Notes under the pieces: model-generated
Seen by the model: only the letters and a program-made list of their open reading frames with translations
The model's database searches: none
What the model was told of the DNA's origin: nothing
Translations under genes and position numbers: made by a program
IMG/VR virus record: IMGVR_UViG_3300045453_000086
Span: 1 to 41,995 of that record
DNA: 41,995 nt
Strand: one strand, 5' to 3'
From: a virus
In this document: positions 30,037-38,286 of the stretch, piece after piece
Position numbering within the stretch: position 1 is the first letter of the stretch
How the letters are laid out: each line of letters begins with the position of its first letter

Positions 30037-30188
30037 GGAGCGATCGCGGGCAGACGCTCTTCCTGCAGTATGCCCTGGCCGATCGCCTGAAGAAGACCCT
30101 GGCCGAGATCCAGGCCATGCCGCTCGAGCACTTTCACGGGTGGCTCGCCTGGATCCGGGTCGAGAAGGAAATGCGCGACGCGCAATAG
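30033..30188 (+). CDS. Tail chaperone -1 frameshift extension (GT-like T part)
   Basis: 51 residues with no start codon of their own (SDRGQTLFLQYALADRLKKT; MPLEHFHGWLAWIRVEKEMR). They are reached only by the -1 shift at 30027-30033, giving a fusion of about 156 residues with the upstream gene. The helical sequence with HFHGWLAW resembles T parts of other siphophages. Both products should be made, the fusion as the minor form. Confidence 0.82.
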   Translation: MRSDRGQTLFLQYALADRLKKTLAEIQAMPLEHFHGWLAWIRVEKEMRDAQ

Positions 30189-30218
30189 ACCTGGAACCGC
30201 CGAAGGGGAGGCCGACCC

Positions 30219-32720
30219 ATGCCCGACGGCGGCAATGCACGCTGGCAGATCGACATTCTGGCGGCCGACAAGAGCACGGCCGCCTTTTCGTCGTTCGACC
30301 GCCGGATCCAGCAGTCGCGCCAGAGCCTGCGCCAGCTGGCCCAGGAGTCGATGGCCACGGCGCAGCGCCAGGCCGACGGCTTCGCCCGCCTGGCGGCGGC
30401 CCAGCCCTCGTCGCAGGCGGCCGGCTACGCCCGCCTGGCGGCGGCGACGGCCCGCACCGAATCCTCGATGAACGTCGCGCGCCTCGCCGAGCAGTCCGGC
30501 GCGGCGCTCGCCGCCATGTACGACACCGCGACTTCGGGCGCGACGACGCTCGCGAAGACCAACGACAAGGTCGTCCAGGGGATCCAGCGCTTCGACGGCG
30601 CCTATCGCTCGGCCGAGGTGGCGCAGAACCGCTTCGTCGCCATGGGCGACGATCGGCTGACCAGCTTCATCCGCACGACCGCGGCCGCGGGCCTGGCCCT
30701 GGTCGCCGTGCAGAAGGTGCTGCAGGTCGGGTTCGAGATCGGCGCGCTGGGCGACCAGGCGACGCAGCTCGGCGTCAGCACCGACCAGCTGCAGGCCTAC
30801 CGCTTTGCCGCCAGCCAGGCCGGCGTCGAGGTCGGCGAGCTCGACAAGGCGCTGCAGACGCTCAACGCCCAGATGGCGGCCGCCAAGGCCGGCGACGACG
30901 ACGCGATCGCGCGTTTCGAGAAGCTGGGCGTGAAGATCCTGGACGCCAACAGGAACCTGCGCCCGCTGGCCACGGTCGCGCCGGAAGTGGCGCGCGGCCT
31001 GCTGGCCATGGGCAACGAGAACGAGCGCAACGCCCTGGCGGCGGACATGCTGTCGAAGGCCGGCGCCAAGACCGTCTCCATGCTCGAGGCCTGGTCGCAG
31101 GGCAACGAGAAGCTGATCGCGACGACGCGCGAGCAGAACGCGCTGGCGAGCGGCGAGACGATCCGCGCCTGGAACGCCGTCGAGTCGCAGCTCAAGGTGC
31201 TCGAGGCGCAGTACAAGAACCTGCTGGCGACCTTCGCCCTGCCGATCGCCATGACGGAGCTGCGCAAGCTGCAGGCGGCGTTGTCCGTGATCCGCTGGTC
31301 GGTCGACAAGGTCAGCGAGGGCTGGAAGTGGATCGCCAATGGCGGCGCCACGACCGACGACCTGAAGAAGCGCGCCGATACGATCATGGGCACGATCGAC
31401 GCCATGTCGTCGGGCGCCGCCGGCGAGCTCGACGAGATCGGCAAGGCGCGTCTGCAGGGCCTGTGGGCCGAATGGACGAAGCTGCAGGACGAGATCGCGC
31501 TGGCCGCGACCAAGTCCTTTGTCGTGCCGCCGATCGTCGTCAAGGGCGACAAGCCGGGCGACAGCAACCCGACCGGCAACAAGGCGAAGACGGCCGGCGA
31601 GAAGCTCGACGTCCGCCTGCGCGAGCTGCAGACCGAGCGGAAGGCGATCGAGCAGGCGCTGGCGACCTTCGAGGTTCGCGGCAACGAGACGGTCGCCGAG
31701 GCCGAGCGCCGGATCGACGCCCAGGTGAAGCTCGACCAGAAGATCTTCGACGTCCTGAAGGACGTCCCGCCCAACTCGCCCCTGGCGCAGCAGCTCATCC
31801 AGGAAGCGACCGCGATCTCGCAGCTCAACCAGCGCCTCGAGGAAAAGAAGCGGCTGCTGACCGAAGCCGAAGGCGTGACGCGCCAGTACGGCGACGGCCA
31901 GCGCGACCTCGCGCGGGCGACCGAACAGCTCGAGAAGATGCTGAAGGCCGGGTTGATCACGCAGGGCACCTTCAACGCGGCGATGAAGGCCGCGAAGGAC
32001 GCCGCGGCCGACGCCGAGCGCGCCTATCGCGGCGCCCAGGGCGGCGTCGACGCCTTCATCGCCGGGATCGAGCAGGGCCTGGCGGACATGGAGCGCGCCA
32101 ACAGCGCCTTCAACATGGGCCGCCGCCTGGTCGATGAGATGTCGCAGGCACTGACCGACCTGGCGACCGGCGCAGAGGTCGACTTCAACAGGATCCTGCA
32201 ATCGTTCCTCAACATGATCATCCAGATGGAAATGCGCGCCGCCATGTCCAACATCTGGAACGCGATCCGGGGTGAGGGGCCGACCAACCAGGGCATCTTC
32301 GGCGCCTTGGGTGACTGGATCTTCAAGGGTGGCGACGCCGGCGGCGGTGGTGGCATGGCGACCGATGATGCCGGCTGGGGCATGGTCGATTGGGGCCAGT
32401 ATGCCGACGGCGGCGCCTATCCGGCCGGCAGGCCGCGCATCGTCGGCGAGCGCGGCTGGGAGCTCGACGTGCCGGGCCATAGTGGCACGATCTACAACCA
32501 GGACCAGTTGCGCGCGATGCTCGGCGGTGGTGGCGGCGGTCGCGATGGGACCACCGTCATCGTGCAGCAGCATGTCAGCGTCGGCGAGTTCGTGACCTCG
32601 AGCGAGTATCGCAAGGGCCTGGCTGGCGTGAAGCGGGCGGCTGGCGAGGGATCGGTCGCGGCTGTCAATCGTGCGCGCCGGAAGGGAGGCGGCATCAAGT
32701 CCGTGTTCGCCGGCCGATGA
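30219..32720 (+). CDS. Tape measure protein
   Basis: 833 residues, similar in size to lambda H (853), so a tail of about lambda length is expected. Long helical and coiled-coil stretches run throughout (STAAFSSFDRRIQQSRQSLR; LDVRLRELQTERKAIEQALA). There is one hydrophobic segment near 148-175 (TTAAAGLALVAVQKVLQVGF). The C-terminus is Gly-rich and ends in a region with VIVQQHVSVGEF. Immediately downstream of the G/GT pair. It sets tail length and helps DNA entry at the host membrane. Confidence 0.92.
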   Translation: MPDGGNARWQIDILAADKSTAAFSSFDRRIQQSRQSLRQLAQESMATAQRQADGFARLAAAQPSSQAAGYARLAAATARTESSMNVARLAEQSGAALAAMYDTATSGATTLAKTNDKVVQGIQRFDGAYRSAEVAQNRFVAMGDDRLTSFIRTTAAAGLALVAVQKVLQVGFEIGALGDQATQLGVSTDQLQAYRFAASQAGVEVGELDKALQTLNAQMAAAKAGDDDAIARFEKLGVKILDANRNLRPLATVAPEVARGLLAMGNENERNALAADMLSKAGAKTVSMLEAWSQGNEKLIATTREQNALASGETIRAWNAVESQLKVLEAQYKNLLATFALPIAMTELRKLQAALSVIRWSVDKVSEGWKWIANGGATTDDLKKRADTIMGTIDAMSSGAAGELDEIGKARLQGLWAEWTKLQDEIALAATKSFVVPPIVVKGDKPGDSNPTGNKAKTAGEKLDVRLRELQTERKAIEQALATFEVRGNETVAEAERRIDAQVKLDQKIFDVLKDVPPNSPLAQQLIQEATAISQLNQRLEEKKRLLTEAEGVTRQYGDGQRDLARATEQLEKMLKAGLITQGTFNAAMKAAKDAAADAERAYRGAQGGVDAFIAGIEQGLADMERANSAFNMGRRLVDEMSQALTDLATGAEVDFNRILQSFLNMIIQMEMRAAMSNIWNAIRGEGPTNQGIFGALGDWIFKGGDAGGGGGMATDDAGWGMVDWGQYADGGAYPAGRPRIVGERGWELDVPGHSGTIYNQDQLRAMLGGGGGGRDGTTVIVQQHVSVGEFVTSSEYRKGLAGVKRAAGEGSVAAVNRARRKGGGIKSVFAGR

Positions 32721-33352
32721 CGATCTCCTTTCCTCTGACCTTCCCGACCTATACCGGGCTCGGCGCCTTCTCGATCCGCGGTCCGCAGGTCAGCGGCGCG
32801 ACGACGGCGCCGTTCTCGGGCGTGCAGCAGATCCAGGAGCATGCCGGCGGCTGGTGGGAGGCCGATTTCGAGCTGCCGCCCACCATGTCGCGCGCCCAGG
32901 CCGCGCAGTGGAGCGCATGGCTTCAGTCGTTGCGCGGCAGGGTCGGCACCTTCCTGATGGGCATCCCGCGCGAGGGTACGCCGCGCGGCAGCGCTGGCGT
33001 CACGCCGGGCGGGCCTCAGGTCGACGGCGCCGGCCAGACCGGCCTGACCCTGACGATCAAGACGAGTCTGGGCGCGGTTTCGGGCTATCTGCTGGCGGGC
33101 GACTGGATCTCGCTGGGCGCCGGCAGCAGCCGGCGGCTGCACCGGCTCATGGCCGACGCCAGCCTGGTCGGCGGCGCCGCCACCCTGGATATCTGGCCGC
33201 GGCTGCGGTCGTCGCCGGCGAACAACGACACGGTCTATGTCTCTAATGCGACGGGTCGATTCCGCCTGACCGGTGCTGCGGCCGACTATTCGCTGGGCCG
33301 CTACGACCAGTACACGATCCCGCCAATCTCCTGCCGCGAGGCGCTGGAATGA
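32717..33352 (+). CDS. Distal tail / minor tail protein
   Basis: 211 residues, beta-rich (WWEADFELPPTMSRAQAAQW, SAWLQSLRGRVGTFLMGIPR, GYLLAGDWISLGAG). The AAQWSAWLQSLRGRVGTF segment is a common pattern in alphaproteobacterial prophage tail proteins between tape measure and tip. Ends with YDQYTIPPISCREALE. It overlaps the tape measure stop and the next start by 4 bp each. Baseplate-hub function inferred from position. Confidence 0.72.
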   Translation: MTISFPLTFPTYTGLGAFSIRGPQVSGATTAPFSGVQQIQEHAGGWWEADFELPPTMSRAQAAQWSAWLQSLRGRVGTFLMGIPREGTPRGSAGVTPGGPQVDGAGQTGLTLTIKTSLGAVSGYLLAGDWISLGAGSSRRLHRLMADASLVGGAATLDIWPRLRSSPANNDTVYVSNATGRFRLTGAAADYSLGRYDQYTIPPISCREALE

Positions 33353-33918
33353 GCCGCGACCTTTCGGCCGAAGTCGCGGCCGCTATCGCCGCCCCGGTGG
33401 TGATCCCGGTCCTGCTGATCGAGGGCCAGTTCATCGGCGGCCGGCTCAACTGGTGGACCGGCGTCGGCGACTTGGCCTGGGACGACAAGACCTGGACCGG
33501 CATGGGGGACCTGCTCGGGATCTCGGAGGTCGAGGAGACGGACGAGATCAAGGCGGGGGGCGTGACCTTCTCGCTGTCTTCGGTGAAGACGGCCAAGAGA
33601 TCTCTGGCGCTCGCGGAAATGCAGCGTGGCCAGCCGGGCAAGGTGTGGCTCGGGCTGCTCGACGCCGTCGGCGCCGTGATCCCGTCGCCCCGGATCCTGT
33701 TCCGCGGCAGGCTCGACACCTGCATGGTGCAGGACAGCGACGACGGCGAAACCTCGACTCTTGCTTTGTCCTACGAGCACGAGCTGATCGATCTCGAGCG
33801 GCCGCGACAGGTTCGATACACCGACCAGGAGCAGAAGCGTCGCTTCGCGGGCGATCGCGGCCTGGAGGGCGTCGCCGCCCTGCAGGAAGCGCTGGTGCCC
33901 TGGGGCTTCAGAGCATAG
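33349..33918 (+). CDS. DUF2163 / BR0599-like tail tip protein
   Basis: 189 residues (VVIPVLLIEGQFIGGRLNWW, TGVGDLAWDDKTWTGMGDLL, VTFSLSSVKTAKRSLALAEM, GRLDTCMVQDSDDGETSTLA). This resembles the DUF2163-type proteins found next to the peptidase and tip genes of rhodobacter GTA-like and related siphophage tails. The end RFAGDRGLEGVAALQEALVP looks like a capping helix. It is followed by a convergent lipoprotein gene. Confidence 0.68.
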   Translation: MSRDLSAEVAAAIAAPVVIPVLLIEGQFIGGRLNWWTGVGDLAWDDKTWTGMGDLLGISEVEETDEIKAGGVTFSLSSVKTAKRSLALAEMQRGQPGKVWLGLLDAVGAVIPSPRILFRGRLDTCMVQDSDDGETSTLALSYEHELIDLERPRQVRYTDQEQKRRFAGDRGLEGVAALQEALVPWGFRA

Positions 33919-33924
33919 CGGGCT

Positions 33925-34272
33925 TCAGGGCCTGACGGTCTGCGACGGGTCGACGGTGGCGGCGAACGTCTGGCCGCCGATCGTGCCGGCAATCGTCCAG
34001 GGCCGCGGCCGGAAGTTCATGGTGCCGATCCCGGTGCGACCGTCGGCGCAGGTGATCAGGACGCTTCCCTTGAAGCCGTCGCCGATCTGGTAATGGCCGA
34101 TGCAGGTCGTGCGGGAGCTGGACAGGTCGATTGTCCCGGTAGGCCCGCCGTCGGCCGCCATGTGCATGACGCCGCGCAAGGCCTCGCCGTCGGGCAGTGA
34201 TCCGGTAACCGGGTGACTGACCGCGCAGGCGGCGATGGGCAGCATCAACGCGATGGCGAGCAAGCGAGACAT
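33925..34272 (-). CDS. Antisense lipoprotein gene within the tail operon (moron)
   Basis: 115 residues. Lipoprotein signal LLAIALMLPIAAC with the Cys at about residue 16, then a beta-rich mature domain (GTIDLSSSRTTCIGHYQIGD; GSVLITCADGRTGIGTMNFR; IAGTIGGQTFAATVDPSQTV). Two further cysteines could form a disulfide. It is on the opposite strand to all tail genes, between the DUF2163-like gene and the peptidase-like gene, so it must have its own promoter in 34273-34343. Classic moron position. It may alter the cell surface or exclude other phages; inferred. Confidence 0.8.
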   Translation of the reverse strand: MSRLLAIALMLPIAACAVSHPVTGSLPDGEALRGVMHMAADGGPTGTIDLSSSRTTCIGHYQIGDGFKGSVLITCADGRTGIGTMNFRPRPWTIAGTIGGQTFAATVDPSQTVRP

Positions 34273-34293
34273 TGAGACGGCCTCCCGGCGACC

Positions 34294-34308
34294 GCGAACG
34301 GCGTTCGC
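34294..34308 (+). repeat. 15-bp palindrome copy i, between divergent genes
   Basis: GCGAACGGCGTTCGC followed by ACC. It sits in the 71-bp gap between the divergent starts at 34272 (minus) and 34344 (plus). Confidence 0.85.
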
Positions 34309-34343
34309 ACCTGCCGGTCACGCTAGCCGCCGAGGCGGGAGAT

Positions 34344-34748
34344 ATGAAGCGTAAAGAGGGCTGGGAGTTACGTCTCGAGGCGCTATTCGCGCGCTCGCGA
34401 ACCGAGCCGTTCGATTGGCACCGGCACAACTGCGTGACCTTCGCCCGCGCGGCGGTGGTGGCTCAGTGTGGCGTGCTCGATCTCCCGGCGGACGCGGCGG
34501 CGGATGGTGCCCGCGCGGCGGTCCAGACGCTGGCCGAGCTCGGCGGCCTCGAGGCGGCCGCGACGGCGGTCCTCGGGATTCCGGCCTCCGGCTGGACGCA
34601 GTGCAGCCGTGGCGCCGTCGCCTTGGTCGAGCGGGACGGCCGGCCGCTGCTGGCGGTCTGCACGGGCCGCACGCTCTGCGCGCCGGGACCGCGCGGACTC
34701 GATCACCTGCCGCTGTCGGCGGCGCTGAAGGTCTGGCCGATGGGGTGA
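34344..34748 (+). CDS. DUF6950-like tail-associated protein
   Basis: 134 residues. The signature FDWHRHNCVTFARAAVVAQC with Cys and His near residues 25-30 is that of DUF6950/NlpC-P60-like tail proteins located just before the tip protein. The CDS ends 3 bp before the J-like gene. GGCGGGAG lies upstream of the ATG at 34344. A cell-wall-cleaving role during DNA entry, as for lambda K-type proteins, is plausible. A complete Cys-His-polar triad is not obvious. Confidence 0.72.
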   Translation: MKRKEGWELRLEALFARSRTEPFDWHRHNCVTFARAAVVAQCGVLDLPADAAADGARAAVQTLAELGGLEAAATAVLGIPASGWTQCSRGAVALVERDGRPLLAVCTGRTLCAPGPRGLDHLPLSAALKVWPMG

Positions 34749-34751
34749 GCG

Positions 34752-37487
34752 ATGCGGCTGCTGATCTGCGTCGCGGCCCTGCTGGTCGCCTTCCCGGCCT
34801 CGGCCGGCCCGCTGATCCTGCCGGCGATCGGGATCACGGCCGCGACGATCGGTGCAACCGCCTTCGCCGTGGCCTCGGCCGTGGTCACCATGGCGATCAC
34901 GACCGGCCTGTCGCTGGTCACGCGGGCGCTGTTCAAGCAGTCCGCGCCGACGGCGACCGGCCCCGCCCCCAACAACCGCCTGGATACGCGGCAGTCGATC
35001 CGGCAGCCGATCGCGCCGCACCAGGTCATCTACGGCCGGGCGCGGGTCGGCGGCATCTTCGCCGACATGTGGGTGCGCAACGGGAACCAGACGCTCTACT
35101 TCCCGCTGATCCTCGCCGGCCACGAATGCGACGCGGTCGGGCCGGTCTACCTCAACGACCAGCTGTCGACCCTGGACGTCTACGGCAACGTCGTGACCGG
35201 CTCCTATGCCGGCAATGCCGTGATCGGCGTTCACCTGGGCGGCGCCGACCAGGGCGCAAGCGGCCTGCTGCTGCTCGAGGCGGCCGGGCGCTGGACGGCC
35301 GATCATCGTCTGCGGGGCCTGACGTACCTCGCGTGTCAGCTCTTCTGGGACAACACGACCGGCACCGGTAACCCGGGCAACGGCACCTTCCAGGTCAGCC
35401 ACCTGGGCGCCAAGCTTTGGCAGAACGGCGTTCCCAATGTCACGGCCTATGTGCGCGGCAAGAAAGTGTACGACCCGCGCACCGGGACGACGGCCTGGTC
35501 CGACAACTGGGCGCTCTGCGTCGCCGATTATCTGTGCGATCCGGTCTATGGCCTGGGCGTCGACTACGACACGGGGATCGACGAGGAAGCGCTGATCGCC
35601 GCGGCCAATGCCAGCGACGAAGAGGTCACGCTGGCCGGCGGCGGTACGGAGAAGCGCTACACGATCAACGGCGCCTTCAAGTGCGACGGCTCGCCAGACG
35701 AGATCCTGGGGCTGCTGCTGGGCGCCGGCCATGGCAAGGCGATCTATGACGGCGAGCGCTGGATCATCCAGGCCGGGGTCTACCAGACGCCGACGATCAC
35801 GATCACCGACGACGATATGCGCGGCGGCTCGACGCTGCAGACGCTCATGTCGGCGCGCGATGCCTTCAACGCGGTCAAGGGCACGGCTCCGATCGGGCAC
35901 CTGATGCAGCCGGCCGACTTCCCGGCCGTGATCAGCGACACCTTCCGCGCCGCCGACGGTGGCATCGAGAAGTTCAGGGATATCGAGCTGCCGTTCACGG
36001 ACTCGGCGGCGCGCTGCCAGCGCATCGCCAAGATCCACCTGCTGAAGGCGCGGCAGGAGATCGTCGAGACCTTTAAGGGCAAGCTGAGCTGCTGGAGGGT
36101 GAAGGCCGGTGACACCGTCCTGCGCGCGTCGCCGATCAATGGCTGGACGGAGAAGCCCTTCGAGGTCGGCAGCGTCAAGTTCGCCGTCGACGAGGATCCC
36201 GAGGGCAACCCGGTGCTGGGCGTCGACCTGGTGCTGCTCGAGACGGCGCCCGAGGTCTACGACTGGGCGACCGACGAGGAATCGGCCGTCGACCCGGCGC
36301 CCAACACCGAGCTGCCGGAAATCTTCAACGTCCTGCCGCCCAGCAACCTGCGGGCGGTCGAGTCCCTCTACGACACGCGCACCGGCGGCGGCGTGAAGGC
36401 CAAGGTGACGCTCACCTGGGACAGCTCGCCGGACGCCTTCGTGAAGGCGGGCGGCAGCTACCAGGCTGAGTATCGCTTGTCCGGTGCGTCGGTCTGGACC
36501 CGGCTGCCGCGCACCACCGCGCTCAAGATCGAGATCGAAGACATCGACCCGGGCACTTACGATTTCCGGGTGGCGTCGATCAACTGGGCGGACAATGCCA
36601 GCGCCTATGTCTCGATCGTCGAGCGCCCGATCGCGGGCCTGGGCGCCCTGCCGTCGGCGCCGCAGAACCTGTCGCTGATCCGCAACGGCAACTTCGCCGT
36701 GCTGCGCTGGGATTTTCCCGCCGAGCTCGACGTGCAGATCGGCGGCACGATCGTCTTCAAGCACGCGGCGCAGACGACGGGCGCGAGCTGGGAACACGGC
36801 GTCACGATCTCCGAGCCGCTGGGTGCCGCCATGAGCGTCGCCCTGCTGCCGCTGGTCGCCGGCACCTACATGGCGAAGTTCGTAGACGCTTCCGGCAACT
36901 GGTCGGAGGACTTCGCGGCCTTCGCCACCGGCCAGGACGGCGCGCTCGAGTTCAGCGGCCTGGTCGGCGGCAGCCAGGTCGAGGATCCGGCCTTCGCTGG
37001 CGTCAAGACAGGCTGCGTCGCGCTGGGCGGCGTGCTGAAGCTGGGCGGCGCCGGCCTGTTCTCCGCGATCCCGCTCGTCTCGGCCGTCCCGTCGGTCTTC
37101 TACTACGGCGGCGTGCGCGCGACCGGCACCTATGGCTGGTCGCAGAAGGTCGACCTGGGATCGAAAAAGCGGCACCGGCTCACCGTCTCCAAGACGACGC
37201 TGGTCGCCAACGTCTTCGACCTGCTGTCGGAGCGCAGCGGCAACGTCTCGACCTGGCCGATGTTCGGCGGGTCCGTCGCCGGCCTCGAGGCCGACGCGGT
37301 CACTTACGGCCGGTTCACCGACGACGATCCGAACGGCGTCTCGCCCAACTGGTCGGACTGGGCGCGGGTCGACTGCGGCGAGTTCGACTGCCGCGGCCAT
37401 GAGCTCGAGACGGAGCTGACCAGCCGCGATCCGTCTTTTGACATCAACGTGTCGGCGCTCTCGGCGCTTGCCGAAGAGGTCGTCTAG
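34752..37487 (+). CDS. Tail tip / host specificity protein, lambda J-like
   Basis: 911 residues. A hydrophobic N-terminal segment (LLICVAALLVAFPASAGPLI) and a second (ATAFAVASAVVTMAITTGLS) precede the J-like core: IRQPIAPHQVIYGRARVGGI near 80-100, GHECDAVGPVYLNDQ near 125, VYDPRTGTTAWSDNWALCVA near 238. Two fibronectin-III-like stretches occur at about 535-640 and 645-720. The C-terminus is probably the receptor-binding part. It is shorter than lambda J (1132). Membrane-like N-termini are common in this family in alphaproteobacteria. Confidence 0.9.
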   Translation: MRLLICVAALLVAFPASAGPLILPAIGITAATIGATAFAVASAVVTMAITTGLSLVTRALFKQSAPTATGPAPNNRLDTRQSIRQPIAPHQVIYGRARVGGIFADMWVRNGNQTLYFPLILAGHECDAVGPVYLNDQLSTLDVYGNVVTGSYAGNAVIGVHLGGADQGASGLLLLEAAGRWTADHRLRGLTYLACQLFWDNTTGTGNPGNGTFQVSHLGAKLWQNGVPNVTAYVRGKKVYDPRTGTTAWSDNWALCVADYLCDPVYGLGVDYDTGIDEEALIAAANASDEEVTLAGGGTEKRYTINGAFKCDGSPDEILGLLLGAGHGKAIYDGERWIIQAGVYQTPTITITDDDMRGGSTLQTLMSARDAFNAVKGTAPIGHLMQPADFPAVISDTFRAADGGIEKFRDIELPFTDSAARCQRIAKIHLLKARQEIVETFKGKLSCWRVKAGDTVLRASPINGWTEKPFEVGSVKFAVDEDPEGNPVLGVDLVLLETAPEVYDWATDEESAVDPAPNTELPEIFNVLPPSNLRAVESLYDTRTGGGVKAKVTLTWDSSPDAFVKAGGSYQAEYRLSGASVWTRLPRTTALKIEIEDIDPGTYDFRVASINWADNASAYVSIVERPIAGLGALPSAPQNLSLIRNGNFAVLRWDFPAELDVQIGGTIVFKHAAQTTGASWEHGVTISEPLGAAMSVALLPLVAGTYMAKFVDASGNWSEDFAAFATGQDGALEFSGLVGGSQVEDPAFAGVKTGCVALGGVLKLGGAGLFSAIPLVSAVPSVFYYGGVRATGTYGWSQKVDLGSKKRHRLTVSKTTLVANVFDLLSERSGNVSTWPMFGGSVAGLEADAVTYGRFTDDDPNGVSPNWSDWARVDCGEFDCRGHELETELTSRDPSFDINVSALSALAEEVV

Positions 37488-37489
37488 GC

Positions 37490-37504
37490 GCGAACGGCGT
37501 TCGC
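37490..37504 (+). repeat. 15-bp palindrome copy j, intergenic
   Basis: GCGAACGGCGTTCGC two bases after the stop of the J-like gene. Confidence 0.85.
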
Positions 37505-37556
37505 GCACGGTTGCCATGAGGAGGCGTTTGCGATGCCCGTTTTCGTTCTGCCCGGT

Positions 37557-37636
37557 GCGGGCTCTCGCGCCTCAGCGCCTTCAGAGGCGCGTGAAGGCGC
37601 TGCCGCCCGCCGGCGCGATGCCGGAGGCATCGCGCC
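37557..37636 (+). repeat. Two-hairpin mosaic repeat, copy R7
   Basis: Outer GCGGGC/GCCCGC (37557-37562 with 37605-37610). Inside are two interleaved stems: GCGCCTC/GAGGCGC (37567-37573 with 37584-37590) and AGCGCCTTCA/TGAAGGCGCT (37574-37583 with 37592-37601). CTGCCGCCCGCC then leads into hairpin 2: GGCGCGATGCC-GGA-GGCATCGCGCC (37612-37636), which ends exactly before the ATG at 37637 and carries GGAGG in its loop. Confidence 0.87.
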
Positions 37637-38275
37637 ATGAGCCAGGCGGCCAAGACGATCGCCGACGGGTCGGGCGCCGCCGTGCTGGCGGCGATCAACG
37701 CGACCTTCTCGCGCTTCGCCAGCATGGCGTCGGGCACGTCGCGGCCCAGCGATATCGAGGCCGGCGAGCTGTGGCGCGAGACCGACAATCCGGGCGGCGG
37801 CATCCATTCGATCTGGCTCTACGACGGCGCCAGCGACGTGCTGCTGGGCACGCTCAACACCTCGACGCACGTCTACACGCCGGTCGCCCCGACCCAGTCG
37901 GCGAACGACAACAGCAGCAAGGTCGCCACGACCGCCTATGCCGACGCCCAGGCGACGGCCGCGGCGGCGGCGGCCCTGGCAAACGGCCGGGTCCGCGCCT
38001 GGATCAACTGGTCGGGTGGCGGCACGACGATCAATGCCTCGGGCAACGTGACCAGCATCACGCGCCACGGCGCCGGCGACTACACGATCAACCTCACCTC
38101 GGCGCTGCCGGCCAACGCCGCGCTGTTCGGCCACGGCTACGACGTGACATCGCAAATGTTCACCATCCTGGTCGGCGGTGCCGCGCCGACGACGACGGCC
38201 GTGCGCGTCCGCTTCGCCACCATCGCCGGCGCGCTGACCGACCCGACCAACGGCTATTTCTGCGCCATCGCGTGA
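37637..38275 (+). CDS. Tail fibre-like protein
   Basis: 212 residues, directly after the tip gene and its repeat. Features typical of phage fibre or appendage proteins: an N-terminal trimerisation-like helix (GAAVLAAINATFSRFASMAS), a beta segment (GELWRETDNPGGGIHSIWLY) and TPVAPTQSANDNSSKVATTA followed by YADAQATAAAAAALANGRV. This last is a pattern seen in many tail fibres. The C-terminal 80 residues are all beta. Its ATG abuts the hairpin of R7, which holds the Shine-Dalgarno sequence. Confidence 0.75.
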   Translation: MSQAAKTIADGSGAAVLAAINATFSRFASMASGTSRPSDIEAGELWRETDNPGGGIHSIWLYDGASDVLLGTLNTSTHVYTPVAPTQSANDNSSKVATTAYADAQATAAAAAALANGRVRAWINWSGGGTTINASGNVTSITRHGAGDYTINLTSALPANAALFGHGYDVTSQMFTILVGGAAPTTTAVRVRFATIAGALTDPTNGYFCAIA

Positions 38276-38286
38276 AGGAGAGGGAA

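Noticed and set aside
29871-32573. A 900-codon minus-strand frame antisense to the tape measure gene
   Set aside because: It is a mirror frame produced by GC-rich third positions. Its sequence is His/Arg/Leu-rich with no recognisable motif, and it opposes a clear tape measure gene.
3760-37504. The GCGAACGSCGTTCGC palindrome as a LexA/SOS box
   Set aside because: It contains CGAAC and GTTCG, but with 3 bases between them rather than the 4 of the Gram-positive box. Alphaproteobacterial LexA uses GTTC-N7-GTTC. Copies inside genes and after stop codons also argue against it.
34383-37517. A 1044-codon minus-strand frame antisense to the J-like gene
   Set aside because: Same shadow effect; the plus strand encodes a recognisable tail tip protein across the same bases.
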